From Alviniconcha marisindica (Eukaryota > Mollusca > Gastropoda > Provannidae): a stretch of 64,000 nt of DNA. Positions 52,215 to 64,000 of the stretch are shown piece by piece (positions within the stretch are counted from its first letter, which is position 1; every line of letters begins with the position of its first letter). A model generated the notes under the pieces. That model ran no database searches. It was not told where the DNA came from and saw nothing but the letters and a program-made list of their open reading frames with translations. The stretch is taken from assembly GCA_018857735.1 (NCBI GenBank), contig JABMCL010000767.1, forward strand, positions 270,001-334,000. Reading direction: 5' to 3'. Position numbers and translations under genes: made by a program.

Positions 52215-52549
52215 GGCACATGTTGGGGTGTTGTACATTTTGGTGATGTAGTCACCTAATGCAGAACTAAATTAGTGGGTTTTTTTAATATTTTTTTAAT
52301 CAGGTTTGTGTAATCTTTTAATGTACATTAAACTGTTCAGTTAATTATAACTAACAGTTGTCAAATAACTGGTGTTTTCTTGTAGCTCACAAATCACTGA
52401 AATAACTTTGTACAGCTAATCATTCTGTCTTGCTACTGTTTACTGCCTCTCTGTGTGCGAGTCCTCTGCTCTGCATGAACATATTGACTTTCTGGGTGCC
52501 CTCTAAGTGCTGGGGCTGTTCTTTTAACAAAACAAATGTCGGGGTAGTT

Positions 52550-52930
52550 CCTAAATTCCTGCATCGGGATATTTCTCTGTATATTTCCAACATGTGGGTA
52601 TTTTTCTGTATATTTCCTACTTTGGGGCATTTCTATATATATATATATATATTTCCTACATGTCGGTATTTTTCTGTGTATTTCCTACTTTGGGGCATAT
52701 TTCGTGAATCAAGGGTGGGATTTAAAAAAAATAAAAAATAAAAATCCTGCATGAAGGCATTTCTCTGTGTAGTTCCTGCGGCAGGGTATTTCCTTGCCTG
52801 TTGTTTGCGTCAGGGTTTGAGGTGTTTTGGTTTTGGTTTTTGTGTGGGAGCTTTCCTTCATTATGGTATTTTTCTGTGTATTTGCTGCATCAGAGTATTT
52901 CTGTGTGTATTTTCTGTTCAAGATTCCACA
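52550..52930. repeat. Degenerate repeat around GGGCATTTCTCTGTATATTT
   Basis: About nine imperfect copies of 35-45 bp. Confidence 0.75.
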
Positions 52931-52989
52931 AGTGATCCCTTGCACTTTCGTTTGCTTTCATTGTTTTCCTGTGCCTGATTCAGTTCTTT

Positions 52990-53640
52990 TCTTTGCAACT
53001 TGCAGTCACATGCTCCGTGTTTCTTTGCAACTTGCAGTCACATGCTCCGTGTTTCTTTGCAATTTGCAGCCACATGCTCAGTGTTTCTTTGCAACTTGCA
53101 GCCACATGCTTCGTGTTTCTTTGCAACTTGCAGCCACATGCTCCGTGTTTCTTTGCAACTTGCAGCCACCAATTTCCCCCTCGTGTTTCTTTGCAACTTG
53201 CAGCCACATGCTCCGTGTTTCTTTGCAACTTGCAGCTACATGTTTCTTTGGCAACTTGCAACCACATTTTTTCTTCCGTTTTTTCTTTTGCAACTTGCAG
53301 CCACATGCTCCGTGTTTCTTTGCAACTTGCAGCCACATGCTCCGTGTTTCTTTGCAACTTGCAGCATGTCCGTGTTTTCAACTTGCAGCCACCCATGCTC
53401 CCCGTTTTTTCTTTGCAACTTGCAGCCGCATGCTCCGTGTTTCTTTGCAACTTTGCAGCCACATACTCCATGTTTCTTTGCAAATTGCAGCCACATGCTC
53501 CGTGTTTCTTTACAAATTGCAGCCACATGCTCCATGTTTCTTTGCAAATTGCAGCCACATGCTCCGTGTTTCTTTACAACTTGCAGCTACATGTTCCGTG
53601 TTTCTTTACAAATTGCAGCCACATGCTCCTTGTTAGTTTC
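52990..53640. repeat. 32-bp minisatellite with TTGCAG in every unit
   Basis: About 20 units of TTTCTTTGCAACTTGCAGCC ACATGCTCCGTG. Each unit has a pyrimidine-rich run before TTGCAG, an acceptor-like form, but no matching exon of this gene was found. Confidence 0.92.
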
Positions 53641-53734
53641 CAGCATGGTGTGTGGTTCTGTCCTCGTAAAACCCATGCATGTTTCATTTCTGACTTGTAT
53701 GGAGATGTATGCGCAATATATATGGGGTAGGTCA

Positions 53735-53870
53735 TATCGTGTGCTAACATTGTGAACTAAAATGGTGTGTATCGTGTGCTAACATTATGAACTAAAATGG
53801 TGTGTATTGTATGCTAACATTGTGAACTAAAATGGTGTGTATCGTGTGCTAACATTATGAACTAACATGC
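53735..53870. repeat. About 41-bp repeat, four copies
   Basis: Unit GTGTATCGTGTGCTAACATT GTGAACTAAAATG. Confidence 0.88.
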
Positions 53871-54014
53871 ATAATCTTCCTGTGGCATTTTTGTGTGCTG
53901 TATAGCATACTGTTTGTATACTTTTGCTGTTTGTATCTCTACTTGACATTGCTGGATGAGGTGGGCAAACTGTCCACGCTTCACTCTCTAGCTCCCAGAG
54001 AGCATACTCAGCCC

Positions 54015-54250
54015 AGTCATGTGACTGTTCAGCTCTCAGTCATGTGACTGTTCAGCTCTCAGTCATGTGACTGTTCAACTCTCAGTCATGTGACTGTTCA
54101 GCTCTCAGTCATGTGACTGTTCAACTCTCAGTCATGTGACTGTTCAGCTCTCAGTCATGTGACTGTTCAACTCTCAGTCATGTGACTGTTCAGCTGTCAG
54201 TCATGTGACTGTTCAACTCTCAGTCATGTGACTGTTCAGCTGTCAGTCAG
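54015..54250. repeat. 23-bp minisatellite with alternating variants
   Basis: AGCTCTCAGTCATGTGACTG TTC alternates with AACTCTCAG..., giving a 46-bp dimer, about ten units. Confidence 0.92.
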
Positions 54251-54404
54251 TGGAACTCGAGCTGTAGCACTGTAGTTCCATACAAAAATAAGGGGCTATT
54301 ATTATTTCATTGAGAAGAATACAACGATTGTCATGTAGCAAGGTTGCTCCAAATGACCGGTAAATTAAGACAGGAGATGAAGGGATGTGTCAGTGATTGT
54401 GGTT

Positions 54405-54640
54405 CTGTACTGCAGGCAGGTCACTGAGTAAGGTATGGGCTTAAATGTTTACATGATGCAGGTCATTATTTTGAAATCCCCCCAGTGATGCACAGTGACA
54501 GTCATTGAGTAAGGTATGGGCTTAAATGTTTACATGATGCAGGTCATTATTTTGAAATCCCCCCAGTGATGCACAGTGACAGTCATTGAGTAAGGCGTGT
54601 GCTTAAATGTCTACATGATGCAGATCACTATTTTGAAATG
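54405..54640. repeat. About 80-bp repeat, three copies
   Basis: GTCATTGAGTAAGGTATGGG through ACATGATGCAGGTCATTATT. Confidence 0.88.
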
Positions 54641-54699
54641 CACCCAAGTGATGCACAGTGAAGCCCTTGAGGAAGACCACCTTGACCAGGGATGGCAGG

Positions 54700-54990
54700 G
54701 AAATGGGGACAGAAGAGAGTAGATAGAGGGCATAAGCAGTTGTCTGTGTGTGACAGAACAGCATAGATCAGTGGGCGTCAGCAGTTGTCTGTGTGTGACA
54801 GAAGAGAGTAGATATATATAGGGCATCAGCAGTTGTCTGTGTGTGACAGAAGAGAGTAGATATAGGGCATCAGCAGTTGTCTGTGTGTGACAGAACAGCA
54901 TAGATCAGTGGGCGTCAGCAGTTGTCTGTGTGTGACAGAACAGAATAGATCAATGGTCATCAGCAGTTGTCTGTGTGTGACAGAAGAGTT
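54700..54990. repeat. About 43-bp minisatellite, six copies
   Basis: Unit GCAGTTGTCTGTGTGTGACA GAACAGCATAGATCAGTGGG CGTC with variants. Confidence 0.9.
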
Positions 54991-55070
54991 GACTGGTGCC
55001 CGCTGTCTGCCCAAGGTCGCGACGTGGTGCGCTCCCTTGTTCACAAGCCATGTCTCTTGCTGTTTTGCAG

Positions 55071-55190
55071 GACGTCATCACGGCCCTCGACCGATGGCGC
55101 CGCAGGGAGGATTCTGAAGTGATTCATCGCCTTGGATCCCCTCTGACCCTCATCTCAACATCTGTCGTCTTTGGCCTCCCGGCAAGGTCC
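55071..55190 (+). other. Candidate downstream exon
   Basis: CTTGCTGTTTTGCAG|GACGTCATCACGGCCC is a strong acceptor followed by GC-rich single-copy sequence, open in one frame (DVITALDRWRRREDSEVIHR, then on to a possible donor AAG|GTCCAG at about 55186). It could be an alternative last exon, a 3' UTR exon, or an exon of a neighbouring gene. No homology recognised. Confidence 0.3.
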
Positions 55191-55254
55191 AGATTGGCCT
55201 TAGCGGACTCTACATGTCATTGTCTTTTTGAACCCCAACTATGTCTCTTATGTC

Positions 55255-56345
55255 CCCACATCCTTGACACCCAGCTATACCCCTGATGTCCCCACATCCT
55301 TGACACCCAGCTATACCCCTGATGTCCCCACATCCTTGACACCCAGCTATACCCCTGATGTCCCCACATCCTTGACACCCAGCTATACCCCTGATGTCCC
55401 CACATCCTTGACATACAGCTATACCCCTGATGTCCCCACATCCTTGACACCCAGCTATACCCCTGATGTCTCCCTGTCCTTGACACCCAGCTATACCCCT
55501 GATGTCCCCATCCTTGACATACAGCTATACCCCTGATGTCTCCCTGTCCTTGACACCCAGTTATACCCCTGATGTCCCCACATCCTTGACACCCAGCTAT
55601 ACCCCTGATGTCTCCCTGTCCTTGACACCCAGCTATACCCTGATGTCTCCCTGTCCTTGACACCCAGCTATACCCCTGATGTCCCCTGTCCTTGACACCC
55701 AGCTATACCCCTGATGTCCCCATCCTTGACACCCAGCTATACCCCTGATGTCCCCTGTCCTTGACACCCAGCTATACCCCTGATGTCTCCCTGTCCTTGA
55801 CACCCAGCTATACCCCTGATGTCTCCCTGTCCTTGACACCCAGCTATACCCCTGATGTCTCCCTGTCCTTGACACCCAGCTATACCCCTGATGTCTCCCT
55901 GTCCTTGACACCCAGCTATACCCCTGACGTCCCCACATCCTTGACACCCAGCTTTACCCATGTCTCCCTGTCCTTGACACCCAGTTATACCCCTGATGTC
56001 TCCCTGTCCTTGACACCCAGCTATACCCCTGATGTCTCCCTGTCCTTGACACCCAGTTATACCCCTGATGTCTCCCTGTCCTTGACACCCAGCTTTACCC
56101 CTGATGTCTCCCTGTCCTTGACACCCAGCTATACCCCTGATGTCTCCCTGTCCTTGACACCCAGCTATACCCCTGATGTCTCCCTGTCCTTGACACCCAG
56201 CTATACCCCTGATGTCTCCCTGTCCTTGACACCCAGCTATACCCCTGACGTCCCCACATCCTTGACACCCAGCTTTACCTATCTTCACGTCCTTTACATC
56301 CAGGTATACCTCTGATGTCTCCCTGTCCTTGACATCCAGTTATAC
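55255..56345. repeat. 36-bp minisatellite, about 29 copies
   Basis: Unit CTTGACACCCAGCTATACCC CTGATGTCTCCCTGTC, with a CCCCACATC variant at the ends. The 12-codon period keeps both strands open (about 180 aa each); not taken as a gene. Confidence 0.95.
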
Positions 56346-56349
56346 CCCT

Positions 56350-57705
56350 ATGTCCCCACATGATGCAGTTTTTTTCTTTGCATAGTTGATTTTGCCAATG
56401 CAAAAACTGTTCCCTGTGTTTGGAGGTTGATGCCTCGGTAGTTCCCATGGGCACCTGCAAACTCCGATTGGCTGCAGACTGAGACTGGCAGCTGCCAATG
56501 TGTGTTTCGTAGCAACAAATGTATATATATAGCAGCCACTAATAATACCCGCAAGATCCCCTCCCCCCTCCCCCTACATTCATCCACTCCTCTTTACTTC
56601 TTCAGTTTCTCACCCCCCCCCCCCCGCCCCCCCCCACCCCCCACCACCACACACACACACAGGTCTCAGTATCCCTTTGTCTTCTTTTTATGGCACCCTA
56701 GTGTGGCCTTGTGGCTGTGTCGTTGATCTACACATGGTTTCAGGATCCATGATGGAGATGGACCAGTTTATTATCTCAGCATCTCTTCTGTTCAACTGTG
56801 TCAGTTGATTTCACCCTGGTAGTAATAACATGGCATGGAGTGAGTGTATTCAATGTTTGAGTGTGTGAACACTTTGCTCTCTTGATATAGAGTTACTATT
56901 TTGTATGGCCTTTTGTGTCTCATCAACATTTTGATGGTAATGTCTCATATCACATTGAAAGTTGTGGGGGTTATACTTGTAGCCGTGGTTTGAAAGTTGC
57001 GGGGGTTATACTTATATCCGTGGGTCTTACTTGAATGTTGGGTTTTTTCGCCTTTTCCCTTTCATTTCATTCATGATTTTGGGCTGTTTTTGTTGTTTAT
57101 TTTTTCACCTGTGTGATTGATAAGTCTGCTTGTAGTTTGATTGTTGCTGCAAGTTGAATTGTGACGTAGCAGTCCCCATCCACATACCCTGCAACTTATT
57201 ACTTTACCTGTTGCGTTAGCTGTGTAATTCATGATTTGTTCCTGTTACCTGCACACCTGTTTGTTGCCTTTCCATGCTGCTTGTCTCACCTGTCCACCGC
57301 TGGCTTACCTTACCTGTTCATCACACTTATACCCATGTTATGGGGTCACCTCATCCACCACATGTTCACCTTAACTGTTCATCGTACCTGTGGGTTTTAC
57401 CTGTTCATGACTTGTTCCTGTCCCCCATTTATGCAACTGATGTTCAGTGAAAGATTCCATTCCCCTTAATTCCAGTGAATACAATGTTACGCTTATAATT
57501 ATCTCACCTCTCAGGTGGGACTTTGTGATTTTATCTTGTTGCTATGGTGATGGTTGTTAATGTTGGCGAGTCAGTGTGATGTCCAACAACAGGACTTTGT
57601 AGCAGTAGGTACGACTGTGCTTGTCTGTCTGTAACGTGCACCGCTTTGTACTGTCACGCAGGGCTTTTGGGGTACTGTCTCTCAGTAACCGTTTCTCTAG
57701 GGTTG
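56350..57705. other. Downstream segment, no gene seen
   Basis: Poly(C)-rich stretch at 56611-56642 and (CA)n; otherwise apparently single-copy, with no exon recognised. Confidence 0.35.
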
Positions 57706-57714
57706 AGTGTGATT

Positions 57715-57968
57715 GTGACCAACTTGGCTTGGTTCTTGACAAGGGTGAGAGTGGACCATGGCTGACTGGCTTGGTTCTTGACAAGGGTGAGAGTGGACCA
57801 TGGCTGACTGGCTTGGTTCTTGACAAGGGTGAGAGTGGACCATGGCTGACTGGCTTGGTTCTTGACAAGGGTGAGAGTGGACCATGGCTGACTGGCTTGG
57901 TTCTTGACAAGGGTGAGAGTGGACCATGGCTGACTGGCTTGGTTCTTGACAAGGGTGAGAGTGGACGG
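57715..57968. repeat. 42-bp minisatellite, six copies
   Basis: Unit TTGGTTCTTGACAAGGGTGA GAGTGGACCATGGCTGACTG GC, nearly perfect. Confidence 0.95.
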
Positions 57969-58224
57969 TGTGAGTGGAATGCTTTGTGCTGTCAGTCCTG
58001 CCTTGGTCTTGTTTTCCAGGGGTTGAATGGCAATGTGTGCATTTTCTGACCACCGTCTGGTCCAGTTTCGATGGGACGGTCCGTTTATACCCGGAAATAC
58101 TATCTAATGTCTAATGTAATCATGTGTCAGTGGTTACTTCCAACAAACATGTTATTTGCTTCGATGGAGACTACACAAAAAAGATGCGTAAATGGTCTGG
58201 TTTATTTTCATTGTTGGTAAGATT

Positions 58225-59160
58225 TATCAGCCAGTCATGCAGTCCATGTGATGTGGTTCAGACTGAGACTGCAGGCATGTCTGTGCGATGTGTTGTCCAT
58301 GTGATGTGGTTCAGATGAGACTGCAGGCATGTCTGTGCGATGTGTTGTCCATGTGATGTGGTTCAGAATGAGACTGCAGGCATGTCTGTGCGATGTGTTG
58401 TCCATGTGATGTGGTTCAGAATGAGACTGCAGGCATGTCTGTGCGATGTGTTGTCCATGTGATGTGGTTCAGAATGACACTGCAGACATGTCTGTGCGAT
58501 GTGTTGTCCATGTGATGTGGTTCAGAATGACACTGCAGACATGTCTGTGCGATGTGTTGTCCATGTGATGTGGTTTAGACTGTGACTGCAGACATGTCTG
58601 TGCGATGTGTTGTCCATGTGATGTGGTTCAGAATGAGACTGCAGTCATGTCTGTGCGATGTGTTGTCTATGTGATGTGCAGAATGAGACTTCCTGTGCGG
58701 TGTGTTGCCCATGCAATGTGCAGAATGAGACTCCCTGTGCGATGTGTTGTCCATGTGATGTGCAGAATGAGACTCCCTGTGCTATGTGTTGTCCATGTGA
58801 CCTGCAGAATGAGACTCCCTGTGTGATGTGTTGTCCATGTGACTCCCTGTGCGATGTGTTGTCAATGAGACTCCCTGTGTGATGTGTTGTCAATGAGACT
58901 CCCTGTGTGATGTGCAGAATGAGACTCCCTGTGCAATGTATTGTCAATGAGACTCCCTGTGTGATGTGCAGAGACTCCCTGTGCAATGTGTTGTCAATGA
59001 GACTCCCTGTGCGATGTGTTGTCAATGAGACTCCCTGTGCGGTGTGTTGTCAATGAGACTCCCTGTGCGGTGTGTTGTCAATGAGACTCCCTGTGCGGTG
59101 TGTTGTCAGTGAGACTCCCTGTGCGGTGTGTTGTCAGTGAGACTCCCTGTGCGGTGTGTT
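58225..59160. repeat. Two linked minisatellites (about 59 bp and 28-31 bp)
   Basis: 58225-58660: GATGTGTTGTCCATGTGATG TGGTTCAGAATGAGACTGCA GGCATGTCTGTGC. 58660-59160: a shorter derivative (GAGACTCCCTGTGCGATGTG TTGTCAAT). The second seems to derive from the first by loss of the middle. Confidence 0.92.
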
Positions 59161-59164
59161 GGAA

Positions 59165-59865
59165 GGAGGCTGTGCAGGGCGGGTGGTGGTGTACACCAGG
59201 CTTCTCTTCCTTTGTCCTCCCGTGTGGCTTGCTTGTAGTGACCTCTGGCCTCATTGCAATATGATTGGCAAGTACAGGACACTCCCGCCCACCCTGTGCT
59301 GGACCAGTGGGCTTATATTGACTGAGGTCAAGGTCTTCTGAACGTGAACTTTCACCTGTGGTTATATGGTACGAGCCAAAATGTCGCGCTGTGTTGTGAT
59401 GACAATCTGTTTGTTTGTTGTTGTTGTCTCTATGGAGCCATGACAGATGTACGTGGCATGGACCCACGGAGACGGTGTGCTTATGCACTTGCCCTTTTGT
59501 CATAGTGACAAGGTTTGTTGTTGTTGTTGTTTTAACCTTTAATCACCCAACGTTGTGTGGCTGTGCAGGCCGTATGAATCGCTGTTCCTGAAAGCAGTCA
59601 GTGTCTTGACCCATTTTTGTCTGTGAGCGTGTCCAGTGTTAAACATGGACAACACTGTGCAGGGACAGAAGTGAAGATTGTTGGTTTTTTGATGTGGTTT
59701 TGTATGTCAGGATAGTTTGTTGGGTTTTTGATGTGGTTTTGTGTCAGGATAGCTGTGGTTGATATGAAAGCCGGTTTTTGGTTTAAAGAAAAGATGATTC
59801 TCGCACGGCCTTTGGGGTCTGCATGCATTAACCCGTAGGGTGTGACTTCAGGGTTACAGGGTTGG
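59165..59865. other. Downstream segment, no gene seen
   Basis: No exon or element recognised. Confidence 0.35.
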
Positions 59866-59869
59866 TTGG

Positions 59870-60125
59870 GGTTACTGTTGGCAGTCCATAAGAGGTGGCT
59901 GTTTATAACACCTAGACCACATTTAGTTGGGGTTACTGCCCGTTACCCACAGGGTTACATTATTGTGCGTTACAGTGGTCACTTGTGGTTACTGCAAATA
60001 ACCCACAGGGTCTTGCTATTGTGTGTTACAGGGGTCAGTTGGGGTTACTGCCCGTTACCCACAGGGTTACACTATTGTGTGTTACAGGGGTCACTTGGGG
60101 TTATTTCAGATAACCCATCTGGTGT
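59870..60125. repeat. Degenerate repeat around GGGGTTACTGCCCGTTACCC
   Basis: About five imperfect copies of 45-70 bp. Confidence 0.75.
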
Positions 60126-60129
60126 GGCT

Positions 60130-61185
60130 ATTTATAACGGGTGGGCCACCCATTCTTCACAGGGGTGGGGTGGGGCTAGTACTACAGTACAGGTCACCCA
60201 ACCCCTTCCTCTAGTGTGTTGCTTGTTCTAACGACTGTTCCGCCCACAAACCTCTGGCCACACACTCTTCCTGTCTTTGGAACTGGTCTTTGTGGGTAAG
60301 GTCCCCTCTTTTGAAAACCCTCAGCAGTCCAAACTTCCCTGCATTTTACATTTTACGTGGAATGCTGAGAATAATTACAGCTTTGTTCACTGCCACGATT
60401 TCTGCCTTGGTAGACTGATGAGCAGACGTGTCATTCGATGAACTGCGTTCCCCCCTTGCGCTGACAGTCTTTAAACACACACCCTGTCCCGGGGATCGTT
60501 ATTGGGGACTTTTATTGGTGATGATATTTTGTGGGTGTTGTTGGGTTTTGTTTGATACTGAACGTTGACAATTTGATTCATGCTGCGGTTCGCTCTGAAG
60601 TAACCTGCACTGTGGACAGGGCCGCCAACCCCGGTCATCTGTCGCATGGCGCTGGGAAGGTGGAGTTTTGTCCCCTTTCAATCTGACGACCTGTTCATTT
60701 CTTGACTTCACTGTGTCTACGTTGTTGCGTGATGGACTTCTGTCCCAAGCTGTGATGATCACATACACCGCCATTCACCTGTGCCTAAAATGCAAGGCTA
60801 ATAATTATCGTGAAATAAAACCCCAGCATATCACTTGGATTACCAGGGCTGACGTGAAGCACCAAGAGCCGGCAACAAACTGCAGCCTTCTGCACCGATC
60901 TATGCACTGCGGGGCGCCAGGCCGCCGGTATCATTGTGGACGTGTGAAGCGTACTTGATGGCTTTTTGTTTGATGCACGCTTGATGATTTGAAAAGAATA
61001 GGGAGAATGCACTCATTGACCCACATCAACAATCTGTGAACAGACGGAAACATCAGCTTGGACTGGGCACCCCTCGTTTCTCTGTGGATGGACAGCCGGC
61101 GGTGACAGGTTCAGACACCTGGAAAATGCTGCACTCGCACGTAGCAGTGGCTAGCTCTGCTCTTGTGGCTGCTGGCTTTACCCAG
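60130..61185. other. Apparently single-copy segment with AATAAA
   Basis: The longest stretch without arrays after the gene. AATAAA at 60814-60819 is a possible polyadenylation signal, but no cleavage site can be judged. The short ORF around it has no recognised family. Confidence 0.35.
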
Positions 61186-61189
61186 CCGA

Positions 61190-61560
61190 GGCAACCCACA
61201 TTTCCTGCAACAAATTAATCAACTATTAAAGGAACTCTTCTGACTGCTAGCTTTACACAGCCGAGGCAGCCCACAGAAGTATTAAAGGAACTCTCTGACT
61301 GCTAGCTTTACCCAGCTAAGGCAACCCACATTTCCTGCAACAGATTAATGAAGTATTCAAGGAACTCTCCTTCGGAGGCTAAACTTCTCACGTGCTTGGA
61401 GCAGGTTAAACAATCTGCAGGAAAAGTTTTGTGATTGAATGTGCCCTGCAACAGCTTTTAAGAGGACTTCCCCGGACACCCTGACTTAATGTTCCCGGCA
61501 ACAGCTTTTAAGAGGACTTCCCCGGACACCAGAACTCAGCCATTTTTCACAAGCTCTTTC
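61190..61560. repeat. Degenerate repeats after 61190
   Basis: Three copies of about 85 bp around GCTAGCTTTACCCAGCCGAG, then two of about 60 bp around AACAGCTTTTAAGAGGACTT. Confidence 0.8.
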
Positions 61561-61564
61561 CTGC

Positions 61565-62075
61565 ATTTTAGTATTACATGACTGATAGGATACCATGAAT
61601 ACCGGACTAGCCTTAAATTGGCGTTTTTGAAAAGGGCCCAAGCAAAAATGAACGCTATAGAAAAACTGTTTAATAAGAAGAGTTTGGGCTAGTTGTGACT
61701 TTTAGTAAAGTTCAAGATCAAAAGCACCATCTCATTCCAAAGGTAAAGTGAGTCACATAATTATTTTTTACACCTACATATAGCTCACAGTAATATTGTA
61801 ATAACGCTAACCCTGTCATAGGTGAAGGATAAACTCTTCTACCTTTTCTTTGTCATGGTTACCTCCCTTGAATTTTCGGTATGTGACTTTACATGATTGC
61901 ATATCTAGTTAGGCATTCTCTTCTAGGCTTTTCAGTGTGAGTGACTGAATATTTCTGTTTTTACTTCGGTGGATTCATTGTGTTAGATGGTGCAAAGTAC
62001 TTCTTGTCAACATTTTTACTGTGAACAAGAGTTTCTCTAATTGTGATCTCATCACTGCACTGTATCAGGGATTGC
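61565..62075. other. Downstream segment, no gene seen
   Basis: AT-rich, no feature recognised. Confidence 0.35.
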
Positions 62076-62079
62076 TTTG

Positions 62080-62245
62080 TGTTGTCAGCACTTGGCTTTG
62101 CAGCTTTGTGTTGTCAGCGCTGGGCTTTGTGCAGTCTGCGCATGGCTTTGTGTTGTCAGCATTTGGTTTTGTGCAGTCAGCACTTGGCTTTGTGCAGTCA
62201 GCGCTTGGCTTTGTGCAGTCAGCGCTTGGCTTTGTGTCATCAGCA
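62080..62245. repeat. About 22-bp minisatellite, seven copies
   Basis: Unit CAGCACTTGGCTTTGTGCAG TC and TGTTGT variants. Confidence 0.9.
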
Positions 62246-62334
62246 CGTCCTCCAGTTCCTGAAAGATTTTCAACAAGCTGTTAGTCTGAAGATAAAACGG
62301 AGTCCATGCACACTGACTGTTTGGATGTTGCGCA

Positions 62335-62700
62335 GTTTGCTCCAGTGGGGCACATCACACTGGGGCTGCAGCTGCAGTTTGCTCCAACTGCTGCAGGCTG
62401 CAATTTGCTCCAGCTATGGTGTGTTGCAGTTTGCTCCAACTGTGGTGTGTTGCAGTTTGCTCCAACTGTGGTGTGTTGCAGTTTGTTCCAACTGTGGTGT
62501 GTTGCAATTTGCTCCAAGTATGGTGTGTTGCAGTTTGCTCCAACTGTGGTGTGTTGCAGCTTGTTCTAACTGTGGTGTGTTGCAGTTTGCTCCAACTGGG
62601 GTGTGTTGGAGCTTACTCCAACTGGGGTGTGTTGCAGCTTGCTCCAACTGGGGTGTGTTGCAGTTTGTTCCAGCTGTGGTGTATTGCAGTTTGCTCCAGT
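62335..62700. repeat. 26-bp minisatellite, about 14 copies
   Basis: Unit GCTCCAACTGTGGTGTGTTG CAGTTT. Confidence 0.93.
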
Positions 62701-62704
62701 TGGA

Positions 62705-64000
62705 GTAAACATGGTCATGATCAAAGAAGTGTTATGTACACTCATTTGTCTGGGAGACTATTGTCTGTTGTTTCTTGTGAGTCGCCATGTTTCTTCGTGT
62801 ATAGCATTGTACATTGATGATGGTGGGGTAATAATGGTAATATATATTGTGAATACATGATGCCTGTGGGACAAGTATGATTGTTTCTGATGCATATACA
62901 TATTAACTTGCAGGATTATTTTGGTGGAGTGAATAATTTGTGTGTGATCAGTGAACAAAAGTGTAGTGTTTGCTAATCACAGACTTGTGATTTCTACATA
63001 TGTTTAGATATATGTATGCCTTCGCTCCAATAACAGAGGTGTTTTCAGTTGTAATGGATTAGAATTGTTGAACAATATTTGACACTGTTGTTAACTCTCT
63101 TGCTCTCACATTTACTGGGTTTGCCTAGTGCTGCTAGTATTGGTAATGCTAGTTTCCCTTGGGTCCTGCAACGTGCATGAACAACCAAATTCTTTGCTTA
63201 GTGTTGCTAACACTAGTTTTCCTTGGGCCATGCACCCTGTATGAACAGCAGAATTTTGTTTAGTTTTCCTTGGGCCATGCACCCTGTATGAACAGCAGAC
63301 CTGCAGAGCGCTGGCCCCTGGTGTTGACAGGACAACACAGGGCCAGTTACTCTCATGGAGTAGTTCCCCATCATCTGTGTGTGCGTGTGTGTGTGGGGGG
63401 GGGGGGGGGGGGAGTATTCAGGCAAAGTTTTGCACCTGTAGACAAAGAACAGGTGTGTGAGAGTAGCTGGTGATTTTTTCCTTGTCTGTCATCCAGCTTC
63501 AACAAACACATCTTTTTATTGTTTGGGGGGGGGGGGGGAGCTCTCTTCTGACAAAGGATACAACCAGAAACACATGTATGACTGAAGATTTTCCCTTCCT
63601 ACCCTTCTTGACTGTGGTTGGCAATGGCTGTAAGCATTACTGTGTGCATGACCAGGGTTGACTGTTTGGGTTTTCACATTTTTGGGTGGATGTATATATT
63701 TTGCAAGTGTGCGTAAATATGCAAAGGTGAACATATTCGTAATTTTGTGGGACTTTGTTGGAGAGAGTTCATCTGGTTTCATCTCAGATATTTGTTACTG
63801 TTATAACATTGCAAAGTTTTCTTTCTTCTTCATTTTAATTTGTGTGTGAATGGTACGTGACTAATCAAAGCACACTTACAACTCCAGGACAATTAAGACT
63901 TACAGTCAGGACCAGTTGCCCAAACCATGCATGTAGAAGTGTGTGTAGTGGTGAATCAGCTACGGTGACCTGTTGGTGATGAATGCAGGGTAACCCGGGT
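62705..64000. other. End of window, no gene seen
   Basis: A 75-bp partial duplication at about 63120-63295 (TTTTCCTTGGGCCATGCACC, CTGTATGAACAGCAGA) and G runs at 63395-63412 and 63525-63538. No exon recognised. Confidence 0.4.

Noticed and set aside
52827..53755. Overlapping Cys/Phe-rich ORFs of about 250 codons
   Set aside because: All are frames of the 32-bp array; no sign of a real protein.
55217..56315. Long ORFs of about 180 codons on both strands (TPSYTPDVSLSL and GCQGQGDIRGIA repeats)
   Set aside because: Pure 36-bp tandem repeat; openness on both strands is a period effect. No start context, splice sites or homology.

Overview
This is one stretch of an animal (metazoan) nuclear genome: long introns with GT/AG borders, very dense minisatellites and microsatellites, and decayed non-LTR retrotransposons. 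The style suggests a marine invertebrate, most likely a mollusc such as a gastropod; that is inference, and nothing here fixes the species.

The window is dominated by one plus-strand gene, which I read as the orthologue of Golgi integral membrane protein 4 (GOLIM4/GPP130). Thirteen coding exons between 723 and 49423 join with compatible phases into one open frame of 1923 nt (640 codons plus stop). The protein has a short cytosolic tail, one signal-anchor helix (residues about 10-27), a lumenal coiled coil (about 31-235), a Q-rich segment, a long low-complexity acidic stalk and a Glu/Asp/Asn-rich C-terminus. The diagnostic stretch is exons 4-6, which reads like the GOLIM4 coiled coil around its 'HQMLKSQ' and 'LQQEKEQELSKLK' positions.

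Layout: 1-722 upstream/5' UTR with a 19-codon uORF; 723-891 exon 1; intron 1 (microsatellites); 3119-3181 exon 2; intron 2 (13.8 kb: several minisatellites, an inverted retroelement tail, MITE copy A, and a 3.1-kb element with 26-bp terminal inverted repeats); 17028-27069 exons 3-7 with introns largely made of tandem arrays; 31277-32610 exons 8-9; intron 9 (11.4 kb), where a CR1/L2-like LINE on the minus strand sits inside a 27-bp minisatellite and is itself interrupted by a second element carrying a fragment of another LINE; 43990-49423 exons 10-13; then 14.6 kb of 3' UTR or intergenic DNA, again mostly minisatellites, with one possible extra exon near 55071.

Main observation: in at least six places the intronic repeats are not random DNA but copies of this gene's own exon-intron junctions. 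Intron 3 carries about 21 copies of the exon 4 acceptor plus exon head; intron 6 starts with copies of the exon 6 donor and ends with units resembling the exon 7 head; intron 8 is ten 60-bp copies of the exon 8 end plus donor (nine with GT changed to GC) followed by an in-frame copy of the exon 9 acceptor; two phase-compatible mini-copies of exon 10 follow exon 10; and relics of both ends of exon 5 flank it. This looks like junction-seeded minisatellite growth that creates decoy or alternative splice sites. Whether any are used needs RNA data.
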